Shown: one piece after another, positions 23,634-31,398 of the stretch
Layout: each line of letters opens with the position of its first letter
Numbering within the stretch: the first letter of the stretch is position 1
From: Planctomycetota bacterium
Lineage (GTDB): Bacteria > Planctomycetota > Planctomycetia > Pirellulales > Pirellulaceae
DNA length: 39,094 nucleotides
Direction: 5' to 3'
Assembly (NCBI GenBank): GCA_027622275.1
Contig: JAQBZB010000051.1
Span: 1-39,094, forward strand
The notes under the pieces: model-generated
Seen by the model: only the letters and a program-made list of their open reading frames with translations
Database searches by the model: none
What the model was told of the DNA's origin: nothing
Translations under genes and position numbers: made by a program

Positions 23634-24546
23634 CGCCACGATTCGCCTCGGCACACGAGCCAGTGCTCTCGCGCGATGGCAAGCCGAATGGGTCGCCGGT
23701 CGCTTGACCGAGCTTGGTGCAGCCGTCGAACTCGTCTTCATCAAGACCGGCGGTGACGGCACGACAACACCGATCACCGAGAGCGGCGGCCAGGGCTTGT
23801 TCACGAAAGAAATTCAACGGGCCCTGCTGGACGGGCGAGTCGATCTGGCCGTTCATAGCTTGAAGGATCTGCCCACGGAACACATCGACGGCCTGAGTTT
23901 GGCTGCCGTTCCACCTCGCGAAAGCCCTCGTGACGCCTTCCTCTCGAATCGATTCACGGGCATTGAACAGTTGCCGAGCGGTTCGCGCATTGGGACCGGC
24001 AGCCGACGTCGCCAATCCCAGTTGTTGCACGCGCGCCCTGACTTGACGGTGCATGACATCCGCGGCAATGTCGAAACGCGCTTGCAGAAGCTCGACGATG
24101 GCGAGTACGACGCCATCGTCCTCGCCGAAGCTGGCCTGAAGCGGCTCGGGCTGGCTGACCGCATTACTCAGCCTCTCCCGCCGACAACCATGCTTCCCGC
24201 CGTCGGGCAAGGAGCACTCGGCCTGGAAACTCGCGAAGACGACGCGACGACAATCGCGGTGGTGAAACAGCTAGACGATGCGGAAACACACGCCTGTGTG
24301 CTGGCCGAGCGGACGATGCTGGCGGCGCTGCGAGGCGGCTGCCTCGCGCCGGTCGGTGCGTGGGGACGTGTTTCGGACAACCTACTGCTTCTCGATGCCG
24401 TTGTTCTTAGCGCGGACGGCACGACGCGACTTGCGGCGAGTGTTTCTGGAGACATCGATTCCGCCGTGTCGCTGGGAGCGGAAGCCGCCCGCCAGCTGCT
24501 CGAGCAAGGTGCCGCCGAATTGATCGCTGGCTCACGCCAAGCCTGA
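23584..24546 (+). CDS. hemC: Porphobilinogen deaminase (hydroxymethylbilane synthase)
   Basis: 320 residues from ATG at 23584, which has GCGGAA upstream. It opens IRLGTRASALARWQA (substrate-binding domain 1), then has HSLKDLPTE, IGTGSRRRQSQLL, VHDIRGNVETRLQKLD and LPAVGQGALGLE. The dipyrromethane cofactor Cys is in ALRGGCLAPVGA. It condenses four porphobilinogen molecules into hydroxymethylbilane in haem synthesis. No other hem gene is nearby. The 50-bp overlap with the DUF502 gene is longer than normal couplings. The listed start avoids a longer in-frame extension to 23479. Confidence 0.96.
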   Translation: MEQVPTSGTTVSSLPADATIRLGTRASALARWQAEWVAGRLTELGAAVELVFIKTGGDGTTTPITESGGQGLFTKEIQRALLDGRVDLAVHSLKDLPTEHIDGLSLAAVPPRESPRDAFLSNRFTGIEQLPSGSRIGTGSRRRQSQLLHARPDLTVHDIRGNVETRLQKLDDGEYDAIVLAEAGLKRLGLADRITQPLPPTTMLPAVGQGALGLETREDDATTIAVVKQLDDAETHACVLAERTMLAALRGGCLAPVGAWGRVSDNLLLLDAVVLSADGTTRLAASVSGDIDSAVSLGAEAARQLLEQGAAELIAGSRQA

Positions 24547-24718
24547 GCTGCCGTTCACGCAAGTTCGCCTGTTGCGTTTTTGCAACCTTTTCTTCTTGAC
24601 GGCTCGTTTGTGCGACCTACGTTTCCATTGTGCAGCAATTCCGCCGTGGCGAGTCCGCGTCGGCAAATTGCGACCAATCGGAAGAATCGTAATTCGAGCG
24701 GATGGTCGAACAAGATGG

Positions 24719-25153
24719 TTGACGAACTCCTTCCACAACCCGCCGCAGAGCCATTCGGCCTCGATCCCCCCCAGGCGGATCTTGGTCGTTGACGATGACC
24801 CAGACCAGTTGGCGGCTCTCGCCTATCGGCTGCGAAAGCTTGGGTACGACGCGGCTTCTGCGAATTCGGGTAGTGAGGCAATCGAGTCGGCAACGTCGAT
24901 CGTTCCGGATCTCGTGCTGCTGGACCTCTGTCTGCCGGACGTCAATGGCTTCGATGTCTGCCAACAACTCGGCGACTCGGCGACGACTTGTGGCGTCCCT
25001 GTCATTATTCTGAGCGGCGTGGAAACCGACGACATTGTTCGCCGCGCCCGCACAGCTGGGTGCGCGTATTACCTTCGCAAACCGTACGATCCAAACGTTT
25101 TGCTGACGTTAATCCAAAACGCTTTGGAATCCGCCCAGGATCTGGATTGGTAG
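24719..25153 (+). CDS. Stand-alone response regulator receiver protein (start uncertain)
   Basis: About 144 residues from TTG at 24719. The receiver domain has the acidic pair in ILVVDDDPDQ, phospho-acceptor Asp in LVLLDLCLPDVNG, ILSG at the Ser/Thr position and Lys in YYLRKPYD, so it should be phosphorylatable. There is no output domain. The start is unclear: an ATG at 24715 opens a different frame that would join this one exactly if a run of seven C (24766-24772) had six. So either the real start is here in the other frame, with a frameshift or homopolymer error, or the gene starts at a TTG. A kinase partner is not adjacent; a PAS kinase lies 11 kb on. Confidence 0.75.
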   Translation: MTNSFHNPPQSHSASIPPRRILVVDDDPDQLAALAYRLRKLGYDAASANSGSEAIESATSIVPDLVLLDLCLPDVNGFDVCQQLGDSATTCGVPVIILSGVETDDIVRRARTAGCAYYLRKPYDPNVLLTLIQNALESAQDLDW

Positions 25154-25199
25154 CTGCGATCCGGTTCGTGGCGGCTCGTGGTAGTGGTACAGTTTGAAA

Positions 25200-25249
25200 G
25201 TAGCCTGGCCCCCTGGGCCGGGAAATCACGGGCCGGGGGCCCATGCTAC
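25200..25249. repeat. Imperfect GC-rich inverted repeat
   Basis: Arms at 25200-25220 and 25229-25249 (starting GTAGCCTGG) pair at about 17 of 21 positions around an 8-nt loop. It follows the receiver gene stop by 46 bp and could end that transcript; there is no T-tract. The stretch 25154-25373 holds no gene that I can support. Confidence 0.6.
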
Positions 25250-25373
25250 ACCTAACGGTATCACGACCCGGCTCGTGCCGCCCTTGCCAGTATCCGATGC
25301 CATCTGTTAACCTGTCTGGCTGCGCTGGATTGGCGCGTACGTCAGTTGTTGGAACCATCGTCGGGAGCCCGAA

Positions 25374-25463
25374 GTGGGAACGAAGAAAACAGGAAAAGGG
25401 CGACGCAAGGTCGGCCGCAAGAAGCGTCGAATGCGGGCGAAAATCCGCCATCGTAAGCGATAA
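25374..25463 (+). CDS. Tiny, very basic ORF of 29 codons
   Basis: GTG at 25374 follows GGGAG at six bases spacing, and TAA is at 25461. The 29 residues are mostly Lys/Arg (opening MGTKKTGKGRR, ending KIRHRKR), with no acidic residue. This resembles very small ribosomal-type basic peptides such as the bTHX or AURKAIP1/COX24 (mS38) group. That is a comparison of composition, not of a firm motif. The reading is coding-like (RBS, start, stop). It lies between convergent receiver and ABC permease genes. A chance frame in a basic stretch is the alternative. Confidence 0.55.
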   Translation: MGTKKTGKGRRKVGRKKRRMRAKIRHRKR

Positions 25464-25554
25464 CCAGAATCGCACTGCCTCTCTCCAGCCATCGCCGCGT
25501 CGAATGCATCGATGTGGTGTCTCTTGCGCAGTCTCGCCCGTGTGGTTCCCCCCA

Positions 25555-26379
25555 CTATCCTTTCAAGCCCGTCGTGGCGATCCCGCGCAGAAACGTCCGC
25601 TGCGTCAAAAAGAACAGGATCACGATCGGCAACGTAAACAGCGTGGCCGCCGCGAGCAGTAAGTGCGTTTGATCCGAGTAGGAACTTACAAACTGCTCCA
25701 ATCCGTAGGCCAGCGGGAATTTGTCCGGATCGCTCAAGTACAGCAGCGGACCGCTGAAGTCATTCCAGGACGCAATGAACTGGAAGAGAGCCACCGTCGC
25801 CAGCGCTGGCGTACTGAGCGGCATAATGATCCGACAGAAGATCCCCCACTCGCCAAGCCCATCCAGCCGGCCTGCTTCGCTGAGTTCTTCCGGGATCGTC
25901 AGAAAGAATTGCCTTAACAGAAAGATGTAAAAGGCGTCGCCAAGAAATGTCGGTACCACCAGCGCCGCGAGCGAGTTGTACAGACCAAGTTCGCGAAGCA
26001 GCAGGAAGCGTGGGATCATCGTCACGTGCCACGGCAGCAACATCGTCGCGATCAAGACACCGAACAACACATTCCGGCCGCGCCACCGGACGCGAGCGAA
26101 TCCATAGGCGACGAGCGAACAAGACAGCACGCTCCCGACGACACTTCCGCCAGCCAGCAGCAATGTATTTCGCAGGTAACGCAGGTACGGCATTGCCTGG
26201 ACGGCTTCAACGTAGTTGCTCCATTGCCACTGTCGCGGCCAAAAGGCGTAGGGATCTTCGACCAACTGCGTTGAGGGCTTGAGCGAGGAGAGCACCATCC
26301 ACAGCAGCGGGAACGCAAAGATCGCCGCCGATACGACGAGCGAGGTGTGCGCGAGCGGATGCGGCTTGGGGAGGCTCAT
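25555..26379 (-). CDS. Carbohydrate ABC transporter permease (MalG/UgpE type)
   Basis: 274 residues, six predicted membrane helices, with the ABC-coupling EAA loop EELSEAGRLDGLGEWGIFCRIIMPLSTPAL at about residues 175-205. It is the second permease of an importer and ends in the usual RTFLRGIATTGLKG. Its ATG overlaps the stop of the solute-binding protein gene as ATGA. It would form the inner-membrane channel together with the other permease in this operon. Confidence 0.92.
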   Translation of the reverse strand: MSLPKPHPLAHTSLVVSAAIFAFPLLWMVLSSLKPSTQLVEDPYAFWPRQWQWSNYVEAVQAMPYLRYLRNTLLLAGGSVVGSVLSCSLVAYGFARVRWRGRNVLFGVLIATMLLPWHVTMIPRFLLLRELGLYNSLAALVVPTFLGDAFYIFLLRQFFLTIPEELSEAGRLDGLGEWGIFCRIIMPLSTPALATVALFQFIASWNDFSGPLLYLSDPDKFPLAYGLEQFVSSYSDQTHLLLAAATLFTLPIVILFFLTQRTFLRGIATTGLKG

Positions 26380-27743
26380 CGTTCGCCTCGCGAGGCGTTG
26401 CGATCGAGGTGAGCCTGGATTCTGGAAGCGGCTTGTTCGAGCAACTGCTTCGCGTCAGGAGCTGCCTCGACGTACATCGCGGTCGCCGCGGCGTCATTGA
26501 CGGTGCGCTGAAAGTACGCGGCTCCCGGCATGACCGGCGTCGGGATCTGGTGCGGCTCGGCGGCCAGTTCGACGAACGTCGCGAAGAGCGGTTCGCGTTG
26601 TAAGTAGTCACGAAACGTCGGTTGATCGGCGACCGCGGTTGAAACAGGAATCCAGCCGCCCGCGACACAAGTCTGCGCAGCATTCGCTTCGTGGCCGCCG
26701 AAACCGCTCCAAAACTTCATGAACTCCCAAGCCCCTGCGGGATTCTTCGCGCCTCGTGGCACCAGAAAGAAGTTGCCGTTCACCCATCCGGCTCGCGGAC
26801 GACCGGCGGGCGGAAACGGCAGCGGGCAGACGCCGTATTCGACAACGACTTGACCCGCTCGACGTTGTTCTCGTTGCGCTGCGACGATGTCACGAACTCG
26901 CCACTGACCGTCCATCAACATGGTGTAACGTCCCGCCAACAACGGGAACGTCTTGCCGGGCAGCGATTGGTCGCCTTGCCGGAACGCCGCGACTTCAGCG
27001 GCTCCGTAGCGATCGCGGTAGCTGACCATCCACGCTAACGCCTCGACAATCGGCCGGCTTGCAAGGGTGACTTCGCCTGTCTCGTCATCGTCGAACTCGC
27101 CGCCAAAGACGATGCCCCACGCCCACAGACGACGCGCGTCGGGCAGATAGCCGAAGCGTACAACGCGACCATCCGGTTGGATCACCGTCGTCGCTGCCGC
27201 GATCTCGTCCAAGTCGTCGATCGACTTTGGAGGTTGCAGCCCATATTGATCGAGAACGGTCTTGTTGTAATAAAGCGCCCGGATGTCGAGCCCATTGCAC
27301 AGCGCGTACATCCTGCCGCGATAGGTTCCCAATCGATTTGCCGCCGGAACCAACCATTTCTGCAAGGCGTCGATTTCTGAATCGCTTGCGACTTCGTCCA
27401 GCGGCAACAGCGCTCCGCGCTCGGCCCAGTCGGCCATGATCGGGTCATCCTGATTGATCACATCCGGCGGGTCGCCACCGGTGATCGCCATGAACAGCTT
27501 CATGTCCAAGTTATTGCCTGGCATGGCGATGGCACGGACGAAATGCTCGTCTTGGCTGGCGTTAAAACGGTCGACAACTGCTTCGACGACTGTTCGGTCT
27601 TCTCCGCCCCAGAAATGCCAAAACACCACTTCGCGCCGAGTCGCGGGTACGACGTTGCGCGCATCGGGCGGCTCGGTCCACGCACTGATCACGACAACCA
27701 ACGCGAGCAGCATCAGACAGCAGAGCAGGAGTCGCGACAACAT
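26376..27743 (-). CDS. Extracellular solute-binding protein of a sugar ABC transporter
   Basis: 455 residues from ATG at 27743, whose start overlaps the permease stop. The N-terminus has a signal (LLLCCLMLLALVVVISAW) without a convincing lipobox. The body fits family 1 solute-binding proteins: VVFWHFWGGEDRTVVEAVVDRFN, IDGGDPPDVINQDD-like (here ITGGDPPDVINQDDPIMADWAERGALLPLDE), and VNGNFFLVPRGAKNPAGAWEFMKF. It delivers a carbohydrate, substrate unknown, to the two permeases. The longer frame upstream (to 28037) is inside the permease gene and ignored. Confidence 0.93.
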   Translation of the reverse strand: MLSRLLLCCLMLLALVVVISAWTEPPDARNVVPATRREVVFWHFWGGEDRTVVEAVVDRFNASQDEHFVRAIAMPGNNLDMKLFMAITGGDPPDVINQDDPIMADWAERGALLPLDEVASDSEIDALQKWLVPAANRLGTYRGRMYALCNGLDIRALYYNKTVLDQYGLQPPKSIDDLDEIAAATTVIQPDGRVVRFGYLPDARRLWAWGIVFGGEFDDDETGEVTLASRPIVEALAWMVSYRDRYGAAEVAAFRQGDQSLPGKTFPLLAGRYTMLMDGQWRVRDIVAAQREQRRAGQVVVEYGVCPLPFPPAGRPRAGWVNGNFFLVPRGAKNPAGAWEFMKFWSGFGGHEANAAQTCVAGGWIPVSTAVADQPTFRDYLQREPLFATFVELAAEPHQIPTPVMPGAAYFQRTVNDAAATAMYVEAAPDAKQLLEQAASRIQAHLDRNASRGER

Positions 27744-28678
27744 CAGCGTCCTGCTCCTTGGTAATGCACCCAGTTTCTCGACGTGCGGAACAGCAGCGCC
27801 GTCGCGATCAGCAGGAACACGAACAGCAGCCACGACATGGCCGATGCGTATCCCATGTCCAAGTCCTGAAATGCGGAGAGGAACAAGTGCAGCGAGAGCA
27901 TCAGCGACCAAGCCGCCGGTTCGCCCGTTCCTTCGCTGACGATATAGACTTGCGTGAAGGCTTGCACCGACTGAATCATCCCCATCACTAAATTGAAGAA
28001 GATGACGGGCGAAAGCATCGGGATCGTGACGTGCCAAAACCGGCGCAGGCGTCCCGCTCCGTCCAGCTCCGCCGCCTCATAAAGCTGCTCTGGAATGTCG
28101 CCGATCGCAGCCAGATAGATCACCATGAAGTTGCCCACGCCCCACAGGCTCATCAAGATCAAAGCGTCTTTCGATCCGAAATCGAACCAGTCCGGTGGTG
28201 CCATCGCTTCGGTCGCGCCTTTGAACCACAGTTGTCTCGGTGCCGCGACACTTTCGAGCAAGCGATTCAAGATGCCGTCACGTGGATCGAGCAACCAGAT
28301 CCACAGGGCCGAGGATGCGACGACCGGGACGACGGACGGCAGGAAGAACAAAGTTCGATAGACAGCTTGGCCCCGCACCTTCCAGGAGAGCATCGTCGCG
28401 AGACCAACTCCTAACGCGATCGAAAGCGGCACCGACAATAAGGCGAAATAACCGGTGTTCCAGATCGCCCTTCCGAAGCCTTCGCCCGCAGCGATCTCGG
28501 CTGCCAACCGCTGGTAATGCTGCGTGCCAATGAACTCGGGTGGCGAGAGCAAGTCGTAGCGGCAAAAGCTCCAATACAAGGAGGCGGCAAATGGATAGGC
28601 AAATAACAAGCCCAATCCAATCAGCCACGGGCTGACGAACGCGATTCCTGTTAAGTTGCGGCGGATGTTGGCTGACAA
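27743..28678 (-). CDS. Carbohydrate ABC transporter permease (MalF/UgpA type)
   Basis: 311 residues from TTG at 28678, with TAAGGA about eight bases upstream. The frame is open to 28831, but that upstream part is not membrane-like and family members begin near this point. It has six membrane helices and the EAA loop EQLYEAAELDGAGRLRRFWHVTIPMLSPV. It is first gene of a three-gene operon (permease, binding protein, permease) with 4-bp overlaps. No ATPase gene is present, so a shared MsmK/UgpC-like ATPase encoded elsewhere is likely. The operon is divergent from the penicillin-acylase-like gene. Confidence 0.9.
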   Translation of the reverse strand: MSANIRRNLTGIAFVSPWLIGLGLLFAYPFAASLYWSFCRYDLLSPPEFIGTQHYQRLAAEIAAGEGFGRAIWNTGYFALLSVPLSIALGVGLATMLSWKVRGQAVYRTLFFLPSVVPVVASSALWIWLLDPRDGILNRLLESVAAPRQLWFKGATEAMAPPDWFDFGSKDALILMSLWGVGNFMVIYLAAIGDIPEQLYEAAELDGAGRLRRFWHVTIPMLSPVIFFNLVMGMIQSVQAFTQVYIVSEGTGEPAAWSLMLSLHLFLSAFQDLDMGYASAMSWLLFVFLLIATALLFRTSRNWVHYQGAGR

Positions 28679-28803
28679 ACCAAGAGTCCTTAAAGTTAGA
28701 CAATTACTATACACTCGCGAACTTGCGGCGTCGTGACGGAGCCCGCTCGCGCGAGAGCGTGCTAGAATTCCGAGGGAAGATATCTTAACCGGACCTTGCG
28801 CCC

Positions 28804-31008
28804 ATGAAGAACATCCCGCTGCCGAAAACACGCCGTCGATTCGAGGCGGCGCGAGATGAGAACGGCGTGCCGCACGTGCGAGCGGCGACGTGGTTGGATG
28901 CGCTGTTCGGGCTCGGCTATATGCACGCGACCGATCGTCCGACGCAGCTGCTCTTTTCGAGAAGCGTCGCGAGTGGCCGGGCGGCGGAAGAAATCTCGGA
29001 CACGCCAGAGCTGCTCGAAACCGACTGCTTCTTCCGGCGGATTGGCTTGAATCTTGATCTGAAGACAGAAGTCCAGGCGCTCGAGGATCGGATCTTTACG
29101 CAACTGACGGCGTACTGCGAGGGAGTCAACGACGGACTCAAAGGGTCCGGCCGCTCGTTGCCGATGTGGGCCACGGGCTTTCAGCCGCAGCCTTGGAATC
29201 AACAATCTGTCTTGCTCATCGGCAAGCTCCTGAGCTTCGGCGGTCTGGCCGTCAGTCAGATGCAGAATGAGCGTCTGCTGATCGAATTGATTCACGCCGG
29301 CGTCAATGACGAAGCCCTGCGAGATTTGTTCGCGCCGCGGTTGGACAACGTCGACTTTGCGATGATCCGTCGGATCAAGATGGCGAATCAACTCTCTGAC
29401 GAGGCTCTGGAACTGATCACCGATCTCCCGCGGCTGGCCGGCAGTAATGCCTGGGCGGTGAGTCCCAAGCGAAGTGCCACGGGGCACGCGTTGCTCGCTG
29501 CCGATCCGCATTTGGAAATCAATCGTTTGCCGGCGATCTGGTACGAAGCCGTGCTGGAGTGGGACAACCAGTATGTGATGGGAGCGACATTACCAGGCTG
29601 TCCTTTGTTTGCCGTGGCGCGGACCGATCGTGTGGCCTGGGGCGTGACCTATATGAAGGGAGACACGGTCGATTACTTCGTTGAAGACTGCCGGGCCGGC
29701 GGCGAGACGGGATGGCAATATCGACGCGGCGACGAGTGGCACGACTTCCGCATGCGTGAAGAAAAGTTAGTTCGCAAAGGGACGGAAGAGACCACGCTGA
29801 AGATTTACGAAAGTCCGCAAGGCGTCCTTGATGGAGACCTTGACGAGAGCGACGAGGGCCTGCATCTGGCGATTTCTTGGAGCGGCATGCAACAGGGCAA
29901 CGGCACGGCGATTTCCGCGTGGCTCGATGTGATTGCCTCGAAGAATGCGAGGGCCGCGATGCGCGTCGCACGCGACTGCACCCAGCCGACGCTGTGCTGG
30001 GTCTTCGCGGATACGGACGGGCACATCGGTTTGCAAAGTTGCGGGCGCTTTCCGAAACGGGGCGGCGGTCACCTCGGGCTGACGCCGATCCCTGCTTGGG
30101 ACACAGCGAATCATTGGCAGGGCTGGGTCGCAAGCGAACTGCTCCCGAGTATCTACGACCCGCCCGAAGGCTTTCTGGCGACGGCTAACGAAGAGAAGAA
30201 TCCACCCGGCATGCCGATGCTGGTGACGCAGCCGCTGAACGATTACCGCAAGCGGCGGATCTGCGAGCGATTGGCCGAATTGCCCGCGGCAACTGTTGAT
30301 GACATGCAGTCACTGCAGTACGACGTGATCAGCCTGCAAGCTCGTGACCTGTTGTCGGTGTTTCTGCCTCACCTGCCGGACGGCCGAGTTAAAAAGATGT
30401 TATCGAATTGGGATTATTCGCACGCCCCCAACAGCAACGAAGCCTCCCTGTTCCTGAAGCTCTATCTCAACGTGATTGTGGAAGTCCTGGGACACGAGCA
30501 GGGCGTCGGTTGGCGGCGGATGCTTTACATTTGCACGCGAGCGGGTTATTCGATGATGGTGCTTGCCGCGGCGGATCGGATGCTGAAACGGGACAGTTCG
30601 ATCTGGTGGCGGGGGCGTGATAAAGGGGAATTGATTCGGCGTGCCGGCGAGCGAACCGAACACGAGCCCGATCAACCTTGGTCGAGCGTGAACAACTTCC
30701 ATTTCACGGACCGCTTCTTTGGCAAACATCAAGTCGGCCGCATGCTGGGCTTCAACAGTCGCCGCTACCCCATGCCCGGCAACCACGCGACACCGTTCCA
30801 AGGCCACGTCCTCCAAACCGCGACGCGCGAATCTACGTTTGCCCCTTCGTATCACTTCGTCACCGATCTCGGCGGCGACGAAGCCTGGACCAATCTGCCA
30901 GGCGGCCCCAGCGAAAGCCGCTTCTCGAAATACTACAAGAGCGACGTCGCCAGATGGTTCGCGGGGGAGTATAAGCGGTTGTCTCCGCTCGATAATGTAA
31001 TCGATTAG
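28804..31008 (+). CDS. Penicillin acylase family (S45) Ntn hydrolase
   Basis: 734 residues. The small-subunit region (DENGVPHVRAATWLDALFGLGYMHATDR) is followed by the autoprocessing site LAGSNAWAV with nucleophile Ser at residue 214, then the large-subunit core (ADPHLEINRLPAIWYEAVL). This gives the usual precursor that cleaves before Ser to a heterodimer and hydrolyses amide bonds (acyl-homoserine lactones, penicillins or other N-acyl compounds). I see no signal peptide at the N-terminus, whereas many S45 enzymes are exported. The substrate is unknown. The terminal four bases overlap a possible minus-strand frame. Confidence 0.9.
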   Translation: MKNIPLPKTRRRFEAARDENGVPHVRAATWLDALFGLGYMHATDRPTQLLFSRSVASGRAAEEISDTPELLETDCFFRRIGLNLDLKTEVQALEDRIFTQLTAYCEGVNDGLKGSGRSLPMWATGFQPQPWNQQSVLLIGKLLSFGGLAVSQMQNERLLIELIHAGVNDEALRDLFAPRLDNVDFAMIRRIKMANQLSDEALELITDLPRLAGSNAWAVSPKRSATGHALLAADPHLEINRLPAIWYEAVLEWDNQYVMGATLPGCPLFAVARTDRVAWGVTYMKGDTVDYFVEDCRAGGETGWQYRRGDEWHDFRMREEKLVRKGTEETTLKIYESPQGVLDGDLDESDEGLHLAISWSGMQQGNGTAISAWLDVIASKNARAAMRVARDCTQPTLCWVFADTDGHIGLQSCGRFPKRGGGHLGLTPIPAWDTANHWQGWVASELLPSIYDPPEGFLATANEEKNPPGMPMLVTQPLNDYRKRRICERLAELPAATVDDMQSLQYDVISLQARDLLSVFLPHLPDGRVKKMLSNWDYSHAPNSNEASLFLKLYLNVIVEVLGHEQGVGWRRMLYICTRAGYSMMVLAAADRMLKRDSSIWWRGRDKGELIRRAGERTEHEPDQPWSSVNNFHFTDRFFGKHQVGRMLGFNSRRYPMPGNHATPFQGHVLQTATRESTFAPSYHFVTDLGGDEAWTNLPGGPSESRFSKYYKSDVARWFAGEYKRLSPLDNVID

Positions 31009-31295
31009 CAGGAACCACAACCCCTTCCGTTGCAGCCGCGTTCGTAGCCCTTGGCAATGACGCTGGTATTGCCCAGCGAGTTGCCTCGTGCGAAATAGTC
31101 GCCTTGGATCGATGCCCTGGCGGAACCGCCTCCGATCACGCCGACGCGACACAGGAGATTGTGAGACAGGTCGAACGCCTTCGTGTTCTCGCCGGGAACG
31201 CGAGTCGCGTGCCAGTATCGAGGTGTCCACGCGCCCGCGAGCCGCCTGCCCAGGGGCGATACCATCCGATCACCGAAGCATGAACCGAGTTGCAC
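31005..31295 (-). CDS. Possible small Cys-rich protein, antisense tail to the S45 gene
   Basis: Up to 96 residues from GTG at 31295, or 86 from ATG at 31265. The frame has coding-like third positions and ends GYERGCNGRGCGSC, a Cys/Gly-rich tail. The middle reads GGGSARASIQGDYFARGNSL. No family is recognised and there is no clear ribosome binding site. It fills most of a 390-bp gap between the S45 and asparagine-synthase-like genes. It might be a real small protein, a fragment, or chance. Confidence 0.35.
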   Translation of the reverse strand: MQLGSCFGDRMVSPLGRRLAGAWTPRYWHATRVPGENTKAFDLSHNLLCRVGVIGGGSARASIQGDYFARGNSLGNTSVIAKGYERGCNGRGCGSC

Positions 31296-31398
31296 GAACG
31301 GCCGTATGATCTCAGAATGGCCATGTAATCACCGCCTGCCAGCCCAAGCCAAAGCACTGGCGATGGCGAGTCAACAAACTCACGGAGTTTTCCGAATC

